Assembly: GCA_028752905.1 (NCBI GenBank)
Contig: JAQNBH010000009.1
Coordinates: forward strand, 30,609,442 to 30,673,441
DNA: 64,000 bases
Reading direction: 5' to 3'
DNA from: Cladorhizidae sp. MBARI D1340-BT2
Taxonomy: Eukaryota; Porifera; Demospongiae; Poecilosclerida; Cladorhizidae
How positions within the stretch are numbered: the first letter of the stretch is position 1; each line of letters begins with the position of its first letter. The translations under genes and the position numbers were made by a program. The notes under the pieces are model-generated. The model did no database searches, was not told where the DNA came from, and saw only the letters and a list, made by a program, of their open reading frames with translations. Positions 23,080 through 34,739 of this stretch are shown piece by piece.

Positions 23080-24350
23080 TGTTGATTTAGCCACAATGAA
23101 TCTTTTGTAGTAGAACAATATCACACATGACACTTCCTTGGAACCAGCCAAGACCTCTAAAGCTGCTGAGATAAACATAGACCAGAAACCAGGCTAATCC
23201 ACAAACCGAGGAACTCCTACTTGATGCACTACATGGAAGGAATACTCCTCCCAAGAAACTTACATGCTACAGACATGGCAGAGATCATAAAGCAAGTATT
23301 TATAAATTGAAGGAATCATAGTACCACTTTTGCAAGAAGAAAATTTAATGATTATTGCACAAGTCTACTGAACCAAAGAAAGAGGAACCAACTCTAAAAT
23401 GACTCCAAAGAAGAAGTTCAGACCCACTGTGTTGAACAAGATGTGGAAAATAAGATACATAATCAACTTTATAACTTGCAGAGCAAATCTCGCTCATCGA
23501 TTCAAGTGCTCGTAATGGTCGATAATGTTCTAAGTGACATAGAATACGATTGGGATCTACATTTTTGCCACTCAACCATCCAACTCAGCTTTTTTATTTC
23601 ACCTATATTGGAGATAAGATAAGCTTGCCAGGATCCAATGTAAGAGTAATGTGAACAGTGATGTGATGTTAATGCATGTAGTAATGGCCAAACCTTATGG
23701 GCTGAGACAGTTTGGTAAAGTTAAAAGTTAACTTTGATGATCTGATCACCACTTTCTGTGTAGTGAGGCTGAATGTGGGCTACAGAAAGTGATGAATTGT
23801 CTTGCACCTGTATTCACGAATGTATTTGGGAAAATCATACATTTTGACCAAGCTCTGACCAAAACTCTACAATTTGCCACCAGTTTCTTATTCTCTCAAG
23901 GTTCTAGTGGAAGAAATGCTCAAGAAGATAACGAGTGACATAAATTGAGAAAATTGGATGTACCGCATAGTGCTAGTCAATGAAGGTTGAGAACTCGTGG
24001 AGAATTCAAAGTCATTATCAACAAGCACAATGGATTGATCCCTATCCCTTGCTCAGGGTAGATGGGTTGTTTTCAGTTTTGTAAGTAGAGAAGTACTTCT
24101 CAAAATTGGATATGTCACAAGGATATCTACAGCTGGAATTAGAAGAAGACTCAAAATATATATTACAAAAATACCCACAAAGGTATTTTTCAGTTCGACA
24201 GATTGCCTTTTGCGGTATTCTCACAGCGGAGATAATGGGGGAACAATGCATTTTTGGGGCATTTCAAGGAGTTTCTAACTATATTTTGTTCACCGGCTTC
24301 ACTTACAATAAACTCCTTGAGAAACTTGAATGAATTCAAGGAAGTCTTCA
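23080..24350 (+). pseudogene. Decayed Gypsy gag-protease-RT remnant
   Basis: A degenerate zinc knuckle (CYRHGRDHKAS ... HFCKKK, about 23265-23340) is followed by SIQVLVMVDNVLSDIEYDWD-like sequence, where an aspartic protease normally begins (the DTGA motif is not preserved). RT pieces are EFKVIINKHN (about 24003-24033), KYFSKLDMSQGYLQLELEE (about 24090-24150) and GVSNYILFTG. Order and spacing match Ty3/Gypsy pol of the K02A2.6 type. Many stops and frameshifts; long dead. The distal part is shared with 3135-3345. Confidence 0.65.
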
Positions 24351-24979
24351 ACTGGCTAACTCTTCTTAGTGTAGAACACTGAGGGCATATTATTTCCCTG
24401 TTTGATAGATTGCAGCTTACTGAGGAAAACAATAAGGTAGTGCAATGGGCTAATTGTAACAGAGCTATGGCAAAGTAAATGCTACTGAACCTTTGTACTT
24501 GTACACTTTATTGAATAAGCAGATCAAGCAATCATCTTCCCAAGCTGCAAAGAAAGGCTACTGGCCAACAAGTTGGGACACTTTTCTATGAGAGTACAAA
24601 AGAGCTGATACTGACTTACAATGCTTCTCCTAATGGATTTGATTACTTGATAGCTTGTCAATTCATCATGTAATATCCTTTTTTCGGCCGAATGGATTAA
24701 CCATTCAGAAGAAGCAGACATCACATCAAGTCATGTTATAGTACTTACATTGATCCCTTAAACTGTACTGACCTTCCTGATGAGCAACTTTCAGAACATT
24801 GAACGTCTTGTGCACCCTGGATTACATACAACACCCAGTTGGATAGGTATATGATAAAGTGGAGACTTGTCCATTGGTTAAATACCACCAGGATGTCCAC
24901 TGCCATGTGACCTAATCTTCCTAATCATGAATGAATGAGAAATTGTACCAGAGACATATCAAAGTGCATTAGCCATTGT

Positions 24980-25070
24980 TCGGTTTCACACAGCAGGTGC
25001 TCTATGCTATGGCCTGGTCTGACACAACAGGTGATCTATGCTGTAGCCTGGTTTCACACAGCCGGTTCTA
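24980..25070. repeat. About 44-bp tandem repeat, 2 units
   Basis: 'ggtttcacacagcaggtg...tatgctatggcct' is followed by 'ggtctgacacaacaggtg...tatgctgtagcct' and a partial third 'ggtttcacacagccggt'. It is absent at the matching position of block A copy 1 (about 3984), so it arose after the copies separated. Confidence 0.7.
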
Positions 25071-25706
25071 ATGGTGCTGTAGACCATTCTTCCAACCTAC
25101 TCTTTGGGCGATAGACTGAACCTATTATTGTGTGACATGCCAATTCCATCCAGGAAGTCCTGAACTTTAATGAAGATTGAAATACCTAAAGGTAATTCAG
25201 TATATTCTCTGAGAACATGCTACAGAAATTCTTCAGTCAGCTTTCCAGTTCCTCGATGTCCTTCTCTTTGACAGTGCAGTCTCCTGGCACCAACAACTAT
25301 TTTCAGCAAAGGTGCTGCTTTCTGGGGATGACAAGGCTTCTCCTTTCTCAAAATCCTTGAGCAGCAGAGCCAACCTAACCAGAAGAATGCCAATGAAAAA
25401 GTCGGCTTAAAGTTAAGCACCTAGAGGCAGAAGTATTTTACCATAGACTCACACCATTGCCTGTCATGTATTCAAGCCTTGCAAACGTCAAATTGAGAAT
25501 GAATTATAGTGAAGGAAGGAGGATACAATGTTTTTAATGAATCTCAGGATGTACAGAGCAGTACTATGATGTTAAAATCCTTCTATCAAGTGAAATGCAG
25601 CTGGCAGATCTTCAATCCGGAGTTATAGGTCATTTACTCTCAACTGCTTGTGTTTAAACCACTAGCAGCATTAGAACCAGGTATATGATAGTAGTTAGTA
25701 TTGATC

Positions 25707-25871
25707 TCAGCCTACTTCATGTCTCCATACCAATGTCCTAAATTAGAGCATGCTCATGGCTCTGGAACTCGAGTGATCATCACTGGCTGCTATGAGATGA
25801 AAGAGAATCGATGCGATGAGCACATACTGCTTTAGCTCCTCTACCATCTTGTTGTTCACCACAACCTCCAT
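25707..25871 (-). other. 54-codon ORF conserved among block A copies (copy 2)
   Basis: Third copy of the MEVVVNNKMVEELKQYV frame with identical length, ending HEVG. Residue changes among copies are moderate (for example AASDDHSSS versus AVIDDHSSS). Function unknown. Confidence 0.4.
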
Positions 25872-27913
25872 GATATCCAAATAGTACCACAACCAATTTA
25901 TGTAGACAGACCAGGAGATGGTGGAAAAGAGTTCTTGTAAATTTGGTGGGTCCTATATTTTGAATAGTCCTCTTTTGTGCAAGCTTCTGCATCTCAGAGA
26001 AAGAGTACTATTATGGGCTCAAATTTGTCTCGCAATGGCTTTGATCAATTCCAACAGTTTTTGGCCTTGTAGTATTATAACTGCTTGGCATGATTATTTC
26101 AATTTGAATATTGGAAATGTCTCCCATTGTTGTGCTAATGGCTGCTGTGCTGTGAAAATGCCAAGCATGAGAGTGTCATGGAGTTCCTTATTGTGAAGTA
26201 TGCATTGTGCTCGATAAACTAGCCGAAACTGTTTTCGAAAATACCATACCTAGAGGACTACTAACTACTCAATGCATCTTCACCCACTTAGTTTGTAATC
26301 TTCTCCTCTCACTCTGTCCTGTTATATTGTAACACCATCACATAAGGTGAGTTTATTGTACCTAGCAATCACTTGTATATATATTTATTTCTATTGTTGT
26401 GTCATACCCTACATTCACATAAGGTATTTGACATACTTAGATGAGGTCATCTGTATTTTTTTTAACTTCTATCATGTGCTGTGCAAGATCTGGATAAAAG
26501 CTCTGAGCTGGATGGTTTATGGTATTAATTTTTTTATGTGACATGATCATTTATACGTGTAATAAACAAAAAATATGAATATAAGAATAAAAACATTAGT
26601 GTACATAAAATAATTAGGTTGTTTAGGAATGGTAGCTAGTTTATACATTTTGGTCAACATGCCTCGGTTCTTCTATATGCAGAAGATCTATTAAAAGATT
26701 GTTTGAGTTGAATGCAGAAAAACGGTTTGTCAATAAATTACCAGTTCCATGCAGAAAGTCCTAGATTCAGAGTAGTTTCTTAATATTGTCTTCTGCCATA
26801 TCGCAGTTGCACTGGTGAATGTGTTGGACTTTATGTTTTGTCCTCTTAGCAATCTTGAGGTTGGTGGCCACTATCTACCTTTGCCGGCGAGTTCATGTGA
26901 GCTGGAGAGCATATTAGCAGAGAATCTGTCGAGTGCCATAGACTCTATTATTCATGTTGGCCACTGCTTTCATGGCACATTGCTGCATAAATAAATATGC
27001 TCACATGATCTGAATTAGACGCTGATATGGTGGTACAGGGTTGGTGGAGGTGATAGTGTGCAATTTGTCTGTAAAAAGTTACCATTGCAATATCTATGCT
27101 AAACTTAATCATGTAATCCATCTTCATATAATCTGTGCTAGGGTATACTGGTTAAAAAGATGGGAGTATTGATTATGGAACCACCAGCCTAACACAATCT
27201 TACTCAGTTTCAGTTCGTTGATATGTTAACCAGGTGGTAGGCTATAATTCAGTAATTTACTTTTCACCATAGTTTTTAAAAATTGTGACAAATACAAGCT
27301 GTTTATAAAATGTTTCTATTTTTCGTATTAGTTCTCTATAACAGAGTATTAAACACAACATCTGAACTTAAAATATTGGTGATGCAGGTCAGGAAGGGCT
27401 GTGATGACATTTTCTGAGTTGAGTAGAATGGAATTAGTGTCATAGCCTACCCACACTAGGAGAAGGATGATAATCAGAATGAATTTGAAGATGGTGAAGT
27501 GTTCAAAATATTGATAATCATGATATAGAATCCCTATAGATTTTTCCAACTTTTTCAATCATGCTTGGACTGATATTGGACAACATGTGTTTATAACCAC
27601 TTTTATTGCACTTCTAATGGATCCATAAAAAGAGCACACAGGATGTTTGCTCCTGGAAATGCCCCTAGTGTTGCACCAGAAAAGTTGAGCCTTCTTAAGT
27701 TCATAAAGAGATAGTAATATTTGAATAGCAAGTTTATAGCTTCTAGATGTTTTTCCAGCATAATTCCAGATTTCCAAAAACAAGCTTTTTTCAAAATTAT
27801 GCTAGCATAATCCTCCTAGGCTTAATTGCATTACATTGTGTCACTAACCAACAGGCTTGCATAATAATTGTGGTTTCTCTATGTAAGAAAGAAATGTTTA
27901 ACCTGCAACTTAA

Positions 27914-29640
27914 CTCTTTGAATGCGGTGGACATAATTATATTATGTCCGACAAAAATTGCACTCGTAAAGGACTAATGCTTTATTGACTCGCAGGACGA
28001 TGCTGCTTATTAGTACAACCACTCACGAAGCATCTGCTTATTGGTACAGCTGCTCACGGTGTTTAATTCACTTGTACTAACCTGCTATCTTTGGACAAAC
28101 CATGGTGGTTATGTAAGGTGGTCACTTTAGATCCCACTTTAGATCCTTAGATGATAGTGTATTGTGCTCAATACAAGTGATGGATAGAAAAATATAATAG
28201 AGCTGAAGTGGTGTGTATGTTAGAAGGAGATGACAGTGATGATGATTTTGGTGGATATATTGATGAGAATTATTGTGAAGGTTTGGAGGATGGTAAAGAG
28301 GGTGAGGAGATGGTGAAGAGGTTGTGGATAGTGAATTAGGAGTAGTCCCAGTGAAAGTTCAAGCAGCTCCAGTACCATCAGCTCCAGTGCCATCAGCTCC
28401 AGTGCCAGCAGCTCCAGTGGTGATATCTCATTCAGTCAGACATCTGGTTGCATGGTTGATATGGAAGGAAAGGCGCCCGCTGACTTTGCTCAGCTTTTTC
28501 TCGGTGACACTATCCTAAGGAGAATTGTAGGAAACAAATTTGTACGCAGACCAATTTATAGCTTCAAATCAAGACCTACCTCCTAGAGTGAGAGATTGGA
28601 AAGCTTGCACAGTTAGCGAGATAAAGACATTCATTGCCCTCATTATTGCCATAGCGTGTGGACAATATTACCAGCTTGGAATAGAAATTGCCATCGATGA
28701 ATCAGTGATTGGATTTAAGGAGAGGGTCCGGGACTTGTCCATGAAGCCCATAAAGTGGGGTACGAAAGATTATGTCCTGGCAGACAGCTCTAGTGGATAT
28801 ACCTACAGTTGGAAGCTGTATGTATGTGAGGAGACTAGTATACACACAATAATATGATATATAGACTTGTACTCCCTCTAAAAAAAGTAGTGGCTTTGGT
28901 GCATGTGGTACAGTTCGGGTGAACAGGAGGGGAGTACCTGCATGTATCAAGGCCAAAGACAAAATGAAAAAGGGCGAGATCAAGTCTGTAAGTACAAATG
29001 ATGTCCTTGCCTTGAAATGGATGGACAAGAGAGCTGTGACCATTCTGAGTATTATCCACTATGATAGAACTATAACAAAGAGTAGGAAAACAAGGCTGTC
29101 AGCAAATGGAATGGAGGAGGTCATACAGCCAACAGCCATTGTCAAGTACAATAGTCACATGGGTGGAGGTGAAAATCCAATCAGCTGATGAGTTACTATA
29201 CTTTCCAACATAGGACACAGCAGTGGTGGAAACGGGCAGCTTTTCATCTCCTCAACCTGGCATTGGTATATGCATACATAATATATATTCGACTGGCCGA
29301 AAAGTAACACACCAGTCCTTCTTAGTGAAGGTTGCTGTTGGATTTCTTCAGGCAGGCCTGACAGAAGCTCAGTTTTGACGAAGTGTCCATCCTTCACAAT
29401 CACCCATGGCTGAACCAGTCAGACATAGAGGAAGGCACTTCATAGAGCACCTTCCCCCCCCAAAAAGATCCCTGGTTCTTGCTACCTGTGCAGCAACAAA
29501 AACGGAGTCAGAACTTCATTTAGATGTAAGATTTGTGAAGTAGCTTTATGTATTACACCTTGCTTTGAACTATACCACACAAAAGTTAGTCTTATGCATC
29601 ACTTACCATCCATATCATACTCTTTTTTTAATTTATTGTC
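27914..29640 (+). pseudogene. piggyBac transposase pseudogene, family 1, copy 2
   Basis: TTAA at 27910-27913, then CTCTTTGAATGCGGTGGACA. The acidic head is well preserved (MLEGDDSDDDFGGYIDENY, about 28217-28275), followed by a frameshift, the PVPSA repeat (28366-28419), HSVRHLVAWL, IAIDESVIGFKERVRDLSMKP (28684-28750), VLADSSSGYTYSWKLYV, the DVLALKWMDKRAVTIL block, NSHMGGGE and the Cys-rich C-terminus (about 29480-29590). The WF.QY segment after KERV is shortened relative to copy 1. Broken in several places. Confidence 0.85.
28366..28419 (+). repeat. 15-bp coding minisatellite, 3 units plus partial
   Basis: Same pentapeptide-coding unit as at 7251, here mostly with a 'ccatca' (PSA) variant in the first two units. 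Confidence 0.85.
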
Positions 29641-29739
29641 ATCATTTTCTTTTTCTTGATTGTTTTTTCTTCAATAGCACAACTTTTACCAGTCCTATGT
29701 ATGCAAACTATGACAATGAAAAATATTTATAGTGGATAT

Positions 29740-30125
29740 GCTAGCTGAGCTGAAATATATACTAGCACTGGCTATAGAATACCTTGGCTTGCTTGGCAGT
29801 CCTAGCTACCTCCAGTGCTAGCTATTGCTGGCTATATATCAGCTACAACTGCCTTCTTCAAGCACTAGCTAATTTGCTAGCTATAATGATCATCTAAATC
29901 TGCCAACTTCAAGCGCTAGAGAATTTTCTATCTATAAAGATCAAGTAAAACTGCCTATACACTTCAAGCGCTAGCTAATTTGCTAGCTATAATGATCATC
30001 TAAAACTGCCAACTTCAAGCGCTAGCTAATTTGCTAGCTATAAAGATCATCTATACAATTCAAGCGCCATCTAATTTGCTAGCTATAATGATCAACAGGA
30101 TCTGCTATCAATATCTACAACTCTC
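29740..30125. repeat. About 50-bp minisatellite rich in GCTAGC and TGATCA palindromes
   Basis: Units read 'cttcaagcgctagctaattt' then 'gctagctataatgatcatct' then 'aaaactgccaa'. Clear unit starts are near 29857, 29905, 29962, 30014 and 30061. A related array lies at 42470-42860. Both arrays follow the 3' end of a family-1 piggyBac, so the array is probably part of the duplicated block. Confidence 0.8.
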
Positions 30126-30149
30126 ACTGCCACTTCTATACTGTTAAAC

Positions 30150-30374
30150 TGTTAGTTACTGTTTATCTGGTTGTCTTTATATCATCCGTCTAGGCCAACT
30201 GATGGGACTAGATTTGTTGAGACCGTCGAACCATACTTAGTCGTGTTACCCAGTATAAAATTCTCATTCTCTATCATGTAATAATGTGTCACAATCAACA
30301 CATAATGATGATGTAATGTCTATGCATAATAATCATAGTGTGTGTGATTAGTAATATAATACTTGAACATTACA
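30150..30374 (-). repeat. 3' LTR of the Gypsy element
   Basis: On the element strand it begins TGTAATGTTC and ends CTAACA, matching the LTR at 34497-34739 apart from substitutions and indels (for instance it lacks 'acatgactgata'). Boundaries may be off by up to 4 bp because flanking bases resemble the LTR edge. Confidence 0.9.
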
Positions 30375-30391
30375 TCTCTCCTTTTTTTCTT
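30375..30391 (-). promoter_or_regulatory. Polypurine tract of the Gypsy element
   Basis: On the element strand 'aagaaaaaaaggagaga' directly abuts the TGTAATG start of the 3' LTR. This is the position and composition expected for the plus-strand primer. Confidence 0.85.
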
Positions 30392-30428
30392 AATTTAATA
30401 TCTTAAAAGAATGAAATGTTCTAATGAC

Positions 30429-31530
30429 TTACTGTTCATAAATATTATGACCAAATCGATGAAAAGGTTGTTTCATCCTGGTAGGGTATCTTCTGTTCCA
30501 TGTCGGAGGAACTTGATTCACTGGAAGCATATTTTGTGGGGAATTTCCTTGTGGTGGAGTCTCGTTGTCATCTCCCAGCGTATCTGACTCATACTCATCT
30601 TCTGAGAGATCTGGACACTCGATATTCGAACTAATCTTTTTGAACTGAGATATGTTTTGTGTAACATACTTTCAGTTCCTGATCGCTGTGATCATTGTTC
30701 CTATTTTTCTCACTATTTGGAAAGGTGATGGATTAAACTTTGTGCTGAACTTGTTCTTCTTTCGCTGACGTAGGAGAACTGTATCACCAATGTTGAGACT
30801 TGAGACTTGAGCTCGGGCTCTTCTGTCTGCATGTCCTTTCATTCTCTCTTTGGCTCGTTTATCTTTTTGTTTAACTTCCACATCATTTCCTAGAGTGTCA
30901 ACATCCATTACCACTTGGGCAAGCTTGGTTTTGATCTTTCTGTTGAACAGTAATTCAGATGGGGAAACTCCAGTTGTGCAGTGTTGTGTAGCTCTGTAAT
31001 TCAACATGAATCGGTACTGATCTTTCTTCCAATCTCTTCCTTCAGCATTCGATGAACGAATTGCTTTTGTGAGGGGTTTCATAAAGTTATCTGCTTCTGA
31101 ATTAGCTTGTGGCCACAATGGAGTAATCTTCTGGTGAGATATTCTATTCTCTTCCATATAAGCTTTAAACTCATTTCCGAAAAATGGTGGTCCATTATCA
31201 GTCTTGAGAACTCTTGGAATTCCGTGTGTGGCAAAGATTCTGTCAAGCTTGGAAATTGTTCCTTTTGCTGCTGTTGATTGTACTATTTCTACTTCAGGAA
31301 AACGAGAATAGGCATCTATCGTAACAAGTAGATATTCTCCAGTTGGGAAAGGTCCACAGAAATCAACATGTACATTGTGCCATGGCTCTGGAGGCAATGT
31401 TGACATCTGGAGAGGTTCAGGACGATTTTCTGGACCATTGGCCTGACAAGCAATGCAATTATCAATCTGTTGCTTTACTCTTGCTTCTATTCCTGGGAAC
31501 CATACTTTTCTCTGAGCAACTTCATTGTCT
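30429..31530 (-). pseudogene. Gypsy integrase and C-terminal tail
   Basis: The second half of the H2C2 zinc finger (CIACQANGPENRP, about 31440-31480) is followed by the rve catalytic core. The first catalytic Asp is in HVDFCGPFPTG (about 31358-31390), the second in KTDNGPPFFGNEF (about 31160-31200) and the Glu in QANSEADNF (about 31080-31105). The core is followed by GVSPSELLFNRK and a basic stretch. A stop at 30672-30674 interrupts just before a tail with KKISS and SEDEYESD that ends at 30429. The DDE triad is intact. The role is to insert cDNA into host DNA. Confidence 0.9.
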
Positions 31531-31537
31531 TAACAAT

Positions 31538-32005
31538 TCATTGGTGACCTTCATGAGCCAACATAATTGCTCTCTTTCGTAGTGAAGTTGGTATTACGAT
31601 GCGATTTCCACGGAGTATCACACTTTCATCACTACTAACAGTGAGTTCATTTTTGACTGTTTGAAAAAGCTTGATATCTGCGATGTCTGCCTCGGATGTG
31701 GTCTGCTCTTTCCACTTATCAGTTCTGATCATTTTGGATATCTGCTGCAAGGTTGGGTCAGCTGTGGTTGCTTCTCGAATCACTGACAACTTCATAGCCT
31801 TTGGTACTGCGTGAGCAGATAAGAAATTGACATAGTCCTCTGCCATGGTTTGTTGTTTCATTGGTTCCTCTGAGTTTGTATGTCTTGAGAGGTTATCGGA
31901 AGGATTCTGGTTTCCTTTTATATGTACTATTGAGAAGTCATATCCTTGTAGTCTCAGATTCCAAAGTTCGATGCGTGCTGGAGGCTTGGACTTTAGGTTT
32001 ACCAT
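31538..32005 (-). pseudogene. Gypsy RNase H end, linker and integrase zinc-finger start
   Basis: This frame, shifted relative to the RT frame, contains RIELWNLRLQGYDFSI, NPSDNLSRHTN and a charged linker, and ends with IMLAHEGHQ, the His-His half of the integrase zinc finger. Downstream the frame returns to that of RT, so small indels at both ends are likely. Confidence 0.85.
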
Positions 32006-33300
32006 AAATCAATTCGACTGGTTTGCAGTCGGTGTAAAGGGTAAAATGTCCACCATAGAGATATAGATGAAACTTTTCAATAGCCCACACTATGGCTAAT
32101 GCTTCTTTCTCTTTCTGAGAATACCTGCTTTCAACATCAGAGAGTGCTCTGCTTGCAAAAGCTATTACTCTTCTGTGATTCTCTCCCTGCGACTTTTGAA
32201 ACAGTATTGCTGAGAGACCGACCGGTGATGCATCTGTGATCAGCTCTGTTTCCTTTTGTTGATCGAAATATGCCATGATTGTATCACTTGCTAATAGCTG
32301 TTTGATTTTTTGAAAAGCTTTGTCATGTTCTTTTGTCCATAAGAAATGAACAGCCTTTCTGGTCAACTCACGTAACGGCTGTGATATGTCACTTAAGCAT
32401 GGTATAAATTTTGCACAATATGTTGCCATTCCTAGAAAACTTCGGATACCACTAGTTGATGTAGGAGGATTGGCGTCATGAATTGCTTGTACTTTCTTAG
32501 GATCAGGTGAGATTCCTTTGTCCGAAAATACAAAACCAAAGAATGTCAGCGAGTTCTTGCTGAATTCACACTTTGTCTTGTTGAAAGACAAACCGACTGA
32601 TGAGAATCTCTCAAAAACTGCATGTAGAGCCTTGTCATGATCAGCTTGAGTTTTCCCAAATATTATAACATCATCACTGATGTTGATTGACCCTGCTATG
32701 TCCCGAATCTGTTCATGGATGATGTTTTGAAAAATCTCACTTGCTGAGTTTGTTCCAAAGTTCAGTCGAGCATAACGTCTTAAACCTTTGTGAGTCGTGA
32801 ACGTTGTGATATATCTGCTCTCAGGTGATAAGGGTATTTGATGATATCCTTGTCTTAAATCAAGTTTTGTAAAAACTGTTGCTCCATTCAGGTTGTGAAT
32901 AAGATCATCAATTGTTGGACTAGCATATCTCTCTCGGTTGATTGCCTTATTAGCTCTCCTCATGTCAACACATAAACGGTCCTCGCCATTCTTTTGGGGG
33001 ATAATGACTAAAGGTGAAACCCATGGAGTTGAACAACTTTCTCAATGATTCCTTGTTGTTCAAGGTTGATGAGCTCTTTTTCAACTTGTTTCCTCATGTG
33101 AAAAGGAATTCTGCGTGTTGCTTGAGCCACAGGAGGTACATTTGTGTCAATGTGAAGTTTGACTTCTGTATTCTTGAGCTTGCCTATACATTCAAATAAA
33201 TTGGGATATTTTAGTACCAGCCTGTCACAAACTCTTGGACTATCCCAAACATGCTTAATCTTAACATAAACCAGACCAAGTTCACATGCTGTCTTGTAAC
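31938..33300 (-). pseudogene. Gypsy reverse transcriptase and RNase H
   Basis: The uninterrupted 341-codon part (31938-32963) begins MRRANKAINRERY and includes TKLDLRQGYHQIPLSPES, RLNFGTNSASEIFQ, the catalytic NISDDVIIFG, FSKNSLTFFGFVFS, SFLGMATYCAKFIP and the RNase H start (TDASPVGLSAIL, with ESRYSQKEKEALAIV). ISDD in place of YxDD is usual for the K02A2.6-like lineage. The RT N-terminus (VPPVAQATRRIPFHMRKQVE, PLVIIPKKNGEDR) lies at 33000-33200 with a frameshift near 33030. Confidence 0.92.
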
Positions 33301-33472
33301 TGAGTAGAGACCCGTGACTTCCTCGTAGTACTTGAATTGTTGATAGTACTGTCTTTGTATCAACTTCAATGTTGGTGTCAAACTATCCCACTACTGTAAT
33401 CTGGGAGTCTTCACCATATGCAAATATACGCTTTGTTGAAGGCTGTAACTCAAGATTCTTCGTTTGGTTTAC

Positions 33473-33913
33473 TTAGGCAAATGTTTCCTCATCCATGATG
33501 TCTGTGGATGCTCCTGTGTCTACAATCGTGCAAACCGTGGTGCTATTGATTTTCACATTTACTTTTGGTGCTGCCAAACGTGCAGTGTCACCCAATGTGT
33601 ACAGATATTCATCACTAATGCTACCACACTTTTGGTTGGACTGATGAAACGTAACAAATTTGCTTGTGCTTGTGTTTCGGTTGGTACTCATGTGTTTTGT
33701 ATCGACCTTGTATTTCTTTTGGTTTTGAGAGACATACTTTGGCAAAATGATTACTTTTACCACACTTATTACAAGTTTGACCTTTTGCTGGACATGAGCC
33801 ATTCTTATGGGGCCACAAAAATCCACACTTATGACATATACTCTGACCTTCTGGTTTTGTCCATGTTCGTGGTTACTGCCATTTTCTGGGTGGTCGCTTC
33901 TGCTGAATAACAT
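33473..33913 (-). pseudogene. Gypsy aspartic protease
   Basis: Contains VCTIVDTGASTDIMDEETF (about 33480-33540), the retropepsin active-site motif, preceded by LAAPKVNVKINS. The frame overlaps the nucleocapsid frame and is offset by one base, consistent with a programmed shift or an indel. It stops at 33473, right after the conserved motif, before RT. Confidence 0.85.
33621..33872 (-). pseudogene. Gypsy nucleocapsid zinc knuckles
   Basis: Two CCHC boxes sit side by side: CHKCGFLWPHKNGSC and CNKCGKSNHFAKVC. The segment is in the same frame as the capsid part, separated by a single TAA at 33873-33875. It binds RNA in the gag product of this family. Confidence 0.85.
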
Positions 33914-34469
33914 TCACTGCTTCTGCTGCTGAGTGTGCCAGTTCAATTCCTTTTGCTTGCTCTTCACTCACTTCTTGCGCTCTTGCTTTAGCTAGTAGAG
34001 CCTCTAAGGATAGATCATCACGAAGTGCCACTCTTCTTAGATGTTTTGACTGACAATTCTGGATGATAGTGGACTTTAACTCTTTTCCCAGATCAGTAAA
34101 TTCACATGTGGAAGCTAATCTGGTAACAAATTGATCCACAGTCTCTCCTGATTGTTGAACAGCTTTACGAAATTGGAAAATCTCGTAGGACACATTTTTC
34201 TTGGGTGTGAAATAGTTGTCTAACTTTTCCATAGCTGTGGCAAAGTCATCTCCTGTATCTGGAATTGTGTCAAAAATTTCTTGGGTAGCCTGTCCTGCCT
34301 GATACAACAGGATTGCTTTCTTTTGCTTGTCGTCACTTACGTTGAGCGCTGCTATATATATCTCGAAACGCCGCTTCCAACTTTTCCATCTCTGGCTTAG
34401 CGATGATGGATCTCTCACAGGGTCAAAGGTTGCTGATGGTGACAAGTCAATTCTTCCGGCTACTGCCAT
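33873..34469 (-). pseudogene. Gypsy gag (capsid region)
   Basis: 198 codons from an ATG that lies shortly after the primer binding site (MAVAGRIDLSPSATF). It carries QRWKSWKRRFEIYIAA, KKAILLYQAGQ and FQFRKAVQQSGETVDQFV, typical of the retrotransposon gag domain of this lineage, and ends IQQKRPPRKWQ. The stop separates it from the zinc knuckles; otherwise intact. Confidence 0.9.
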
Positions 34470-34476
34470 GGTTCGT

Positions 34477-34490
34477 AATCCTCGTCGCCA
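34477..34490 (-). promoter_or_regulatory. Primer binding site of the Gypsy element
   Basis: On the element strand TGGCGACGAGG lies about 6 bases inside the 5' LTR, where the tRNA primer anneals. I did not assign the tRNA. Confidence 0.7.
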
Positions 34491-34496
34491 GTTAAC

Positions 34497-34739
34497 TGTT
34501 AGTTACTGTTTATCTGGTTGTCTTTATATCCATCTAGGCCAATTGATGGGACTAGATTTGTTGAGATCGTTGAACCATACTTAGTCGTGTTACCCGAGTA
34601 TAAAACATCTTATTCTCTATCACGTGATGTAATATAATGTGTCACAATCAATACGTAATGATGATGTAATGTCTATGCATAATAATCAACATGACTGATA
34701 TAGTGTGTGTGATTAGTAATATAACACGTGAACATTACA
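34497..34739 (-). repeat. 5' LTR of the Gypsy element
   Basis: Pairs with 30150-30374. It has TG...CA ends. The element-strand start is TGTAATGTTCACG and the end CTAACA. Confidence 0.9.

Larger units (their letters stand above)
24152..27913. repeat. Block A, copy 2
   Basis: Collinear with 3135-6766 and followed, as there, by a family-1 piggyBac at a TTAA. It includes the YNASPNGFDYL scrap of Gypsy RNase H near 24620-24660, read on the plus strand. A private tandem duplication lies at 24980-25070. No intact gene apart from the small ORF at 25707-25871. Confidence 0.75.
30150..34739 (-). mobile_element. Ty3/Gypsy LTR retrotransposon, nearly complete
   Basis: About 4.6 kb with two LTRs, a primer binding site, gag, a zinc knuckle, protease, RT, RNase H, integrase, a C-terminal tail and a polypurine tract, all on the minus strand in the order of the Gypsy class. 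Coding decay is light: one stop between capsid and nucleocapsid, a frameshift before RT, a frame change across the RNase H/linker, another before the integrase, and one stop before the tail. LTR lengths (225 and 243) differ by small indels. I could not see a clear target-site duplication. Confidence 0.93.

Noticed and set aside
29740..30125. Possible CRISPR-like array
   Set aside because: Units are contiguous diverged tandem repeats without unique spacers, in eukaryotic TE context.
33464..33910. 148-codon plus-strand frame rich in Cys and Val
   Set aside because: Antisense to the Gypsy nucleocapsid and protease, whose motifs are clear on the minus strand.
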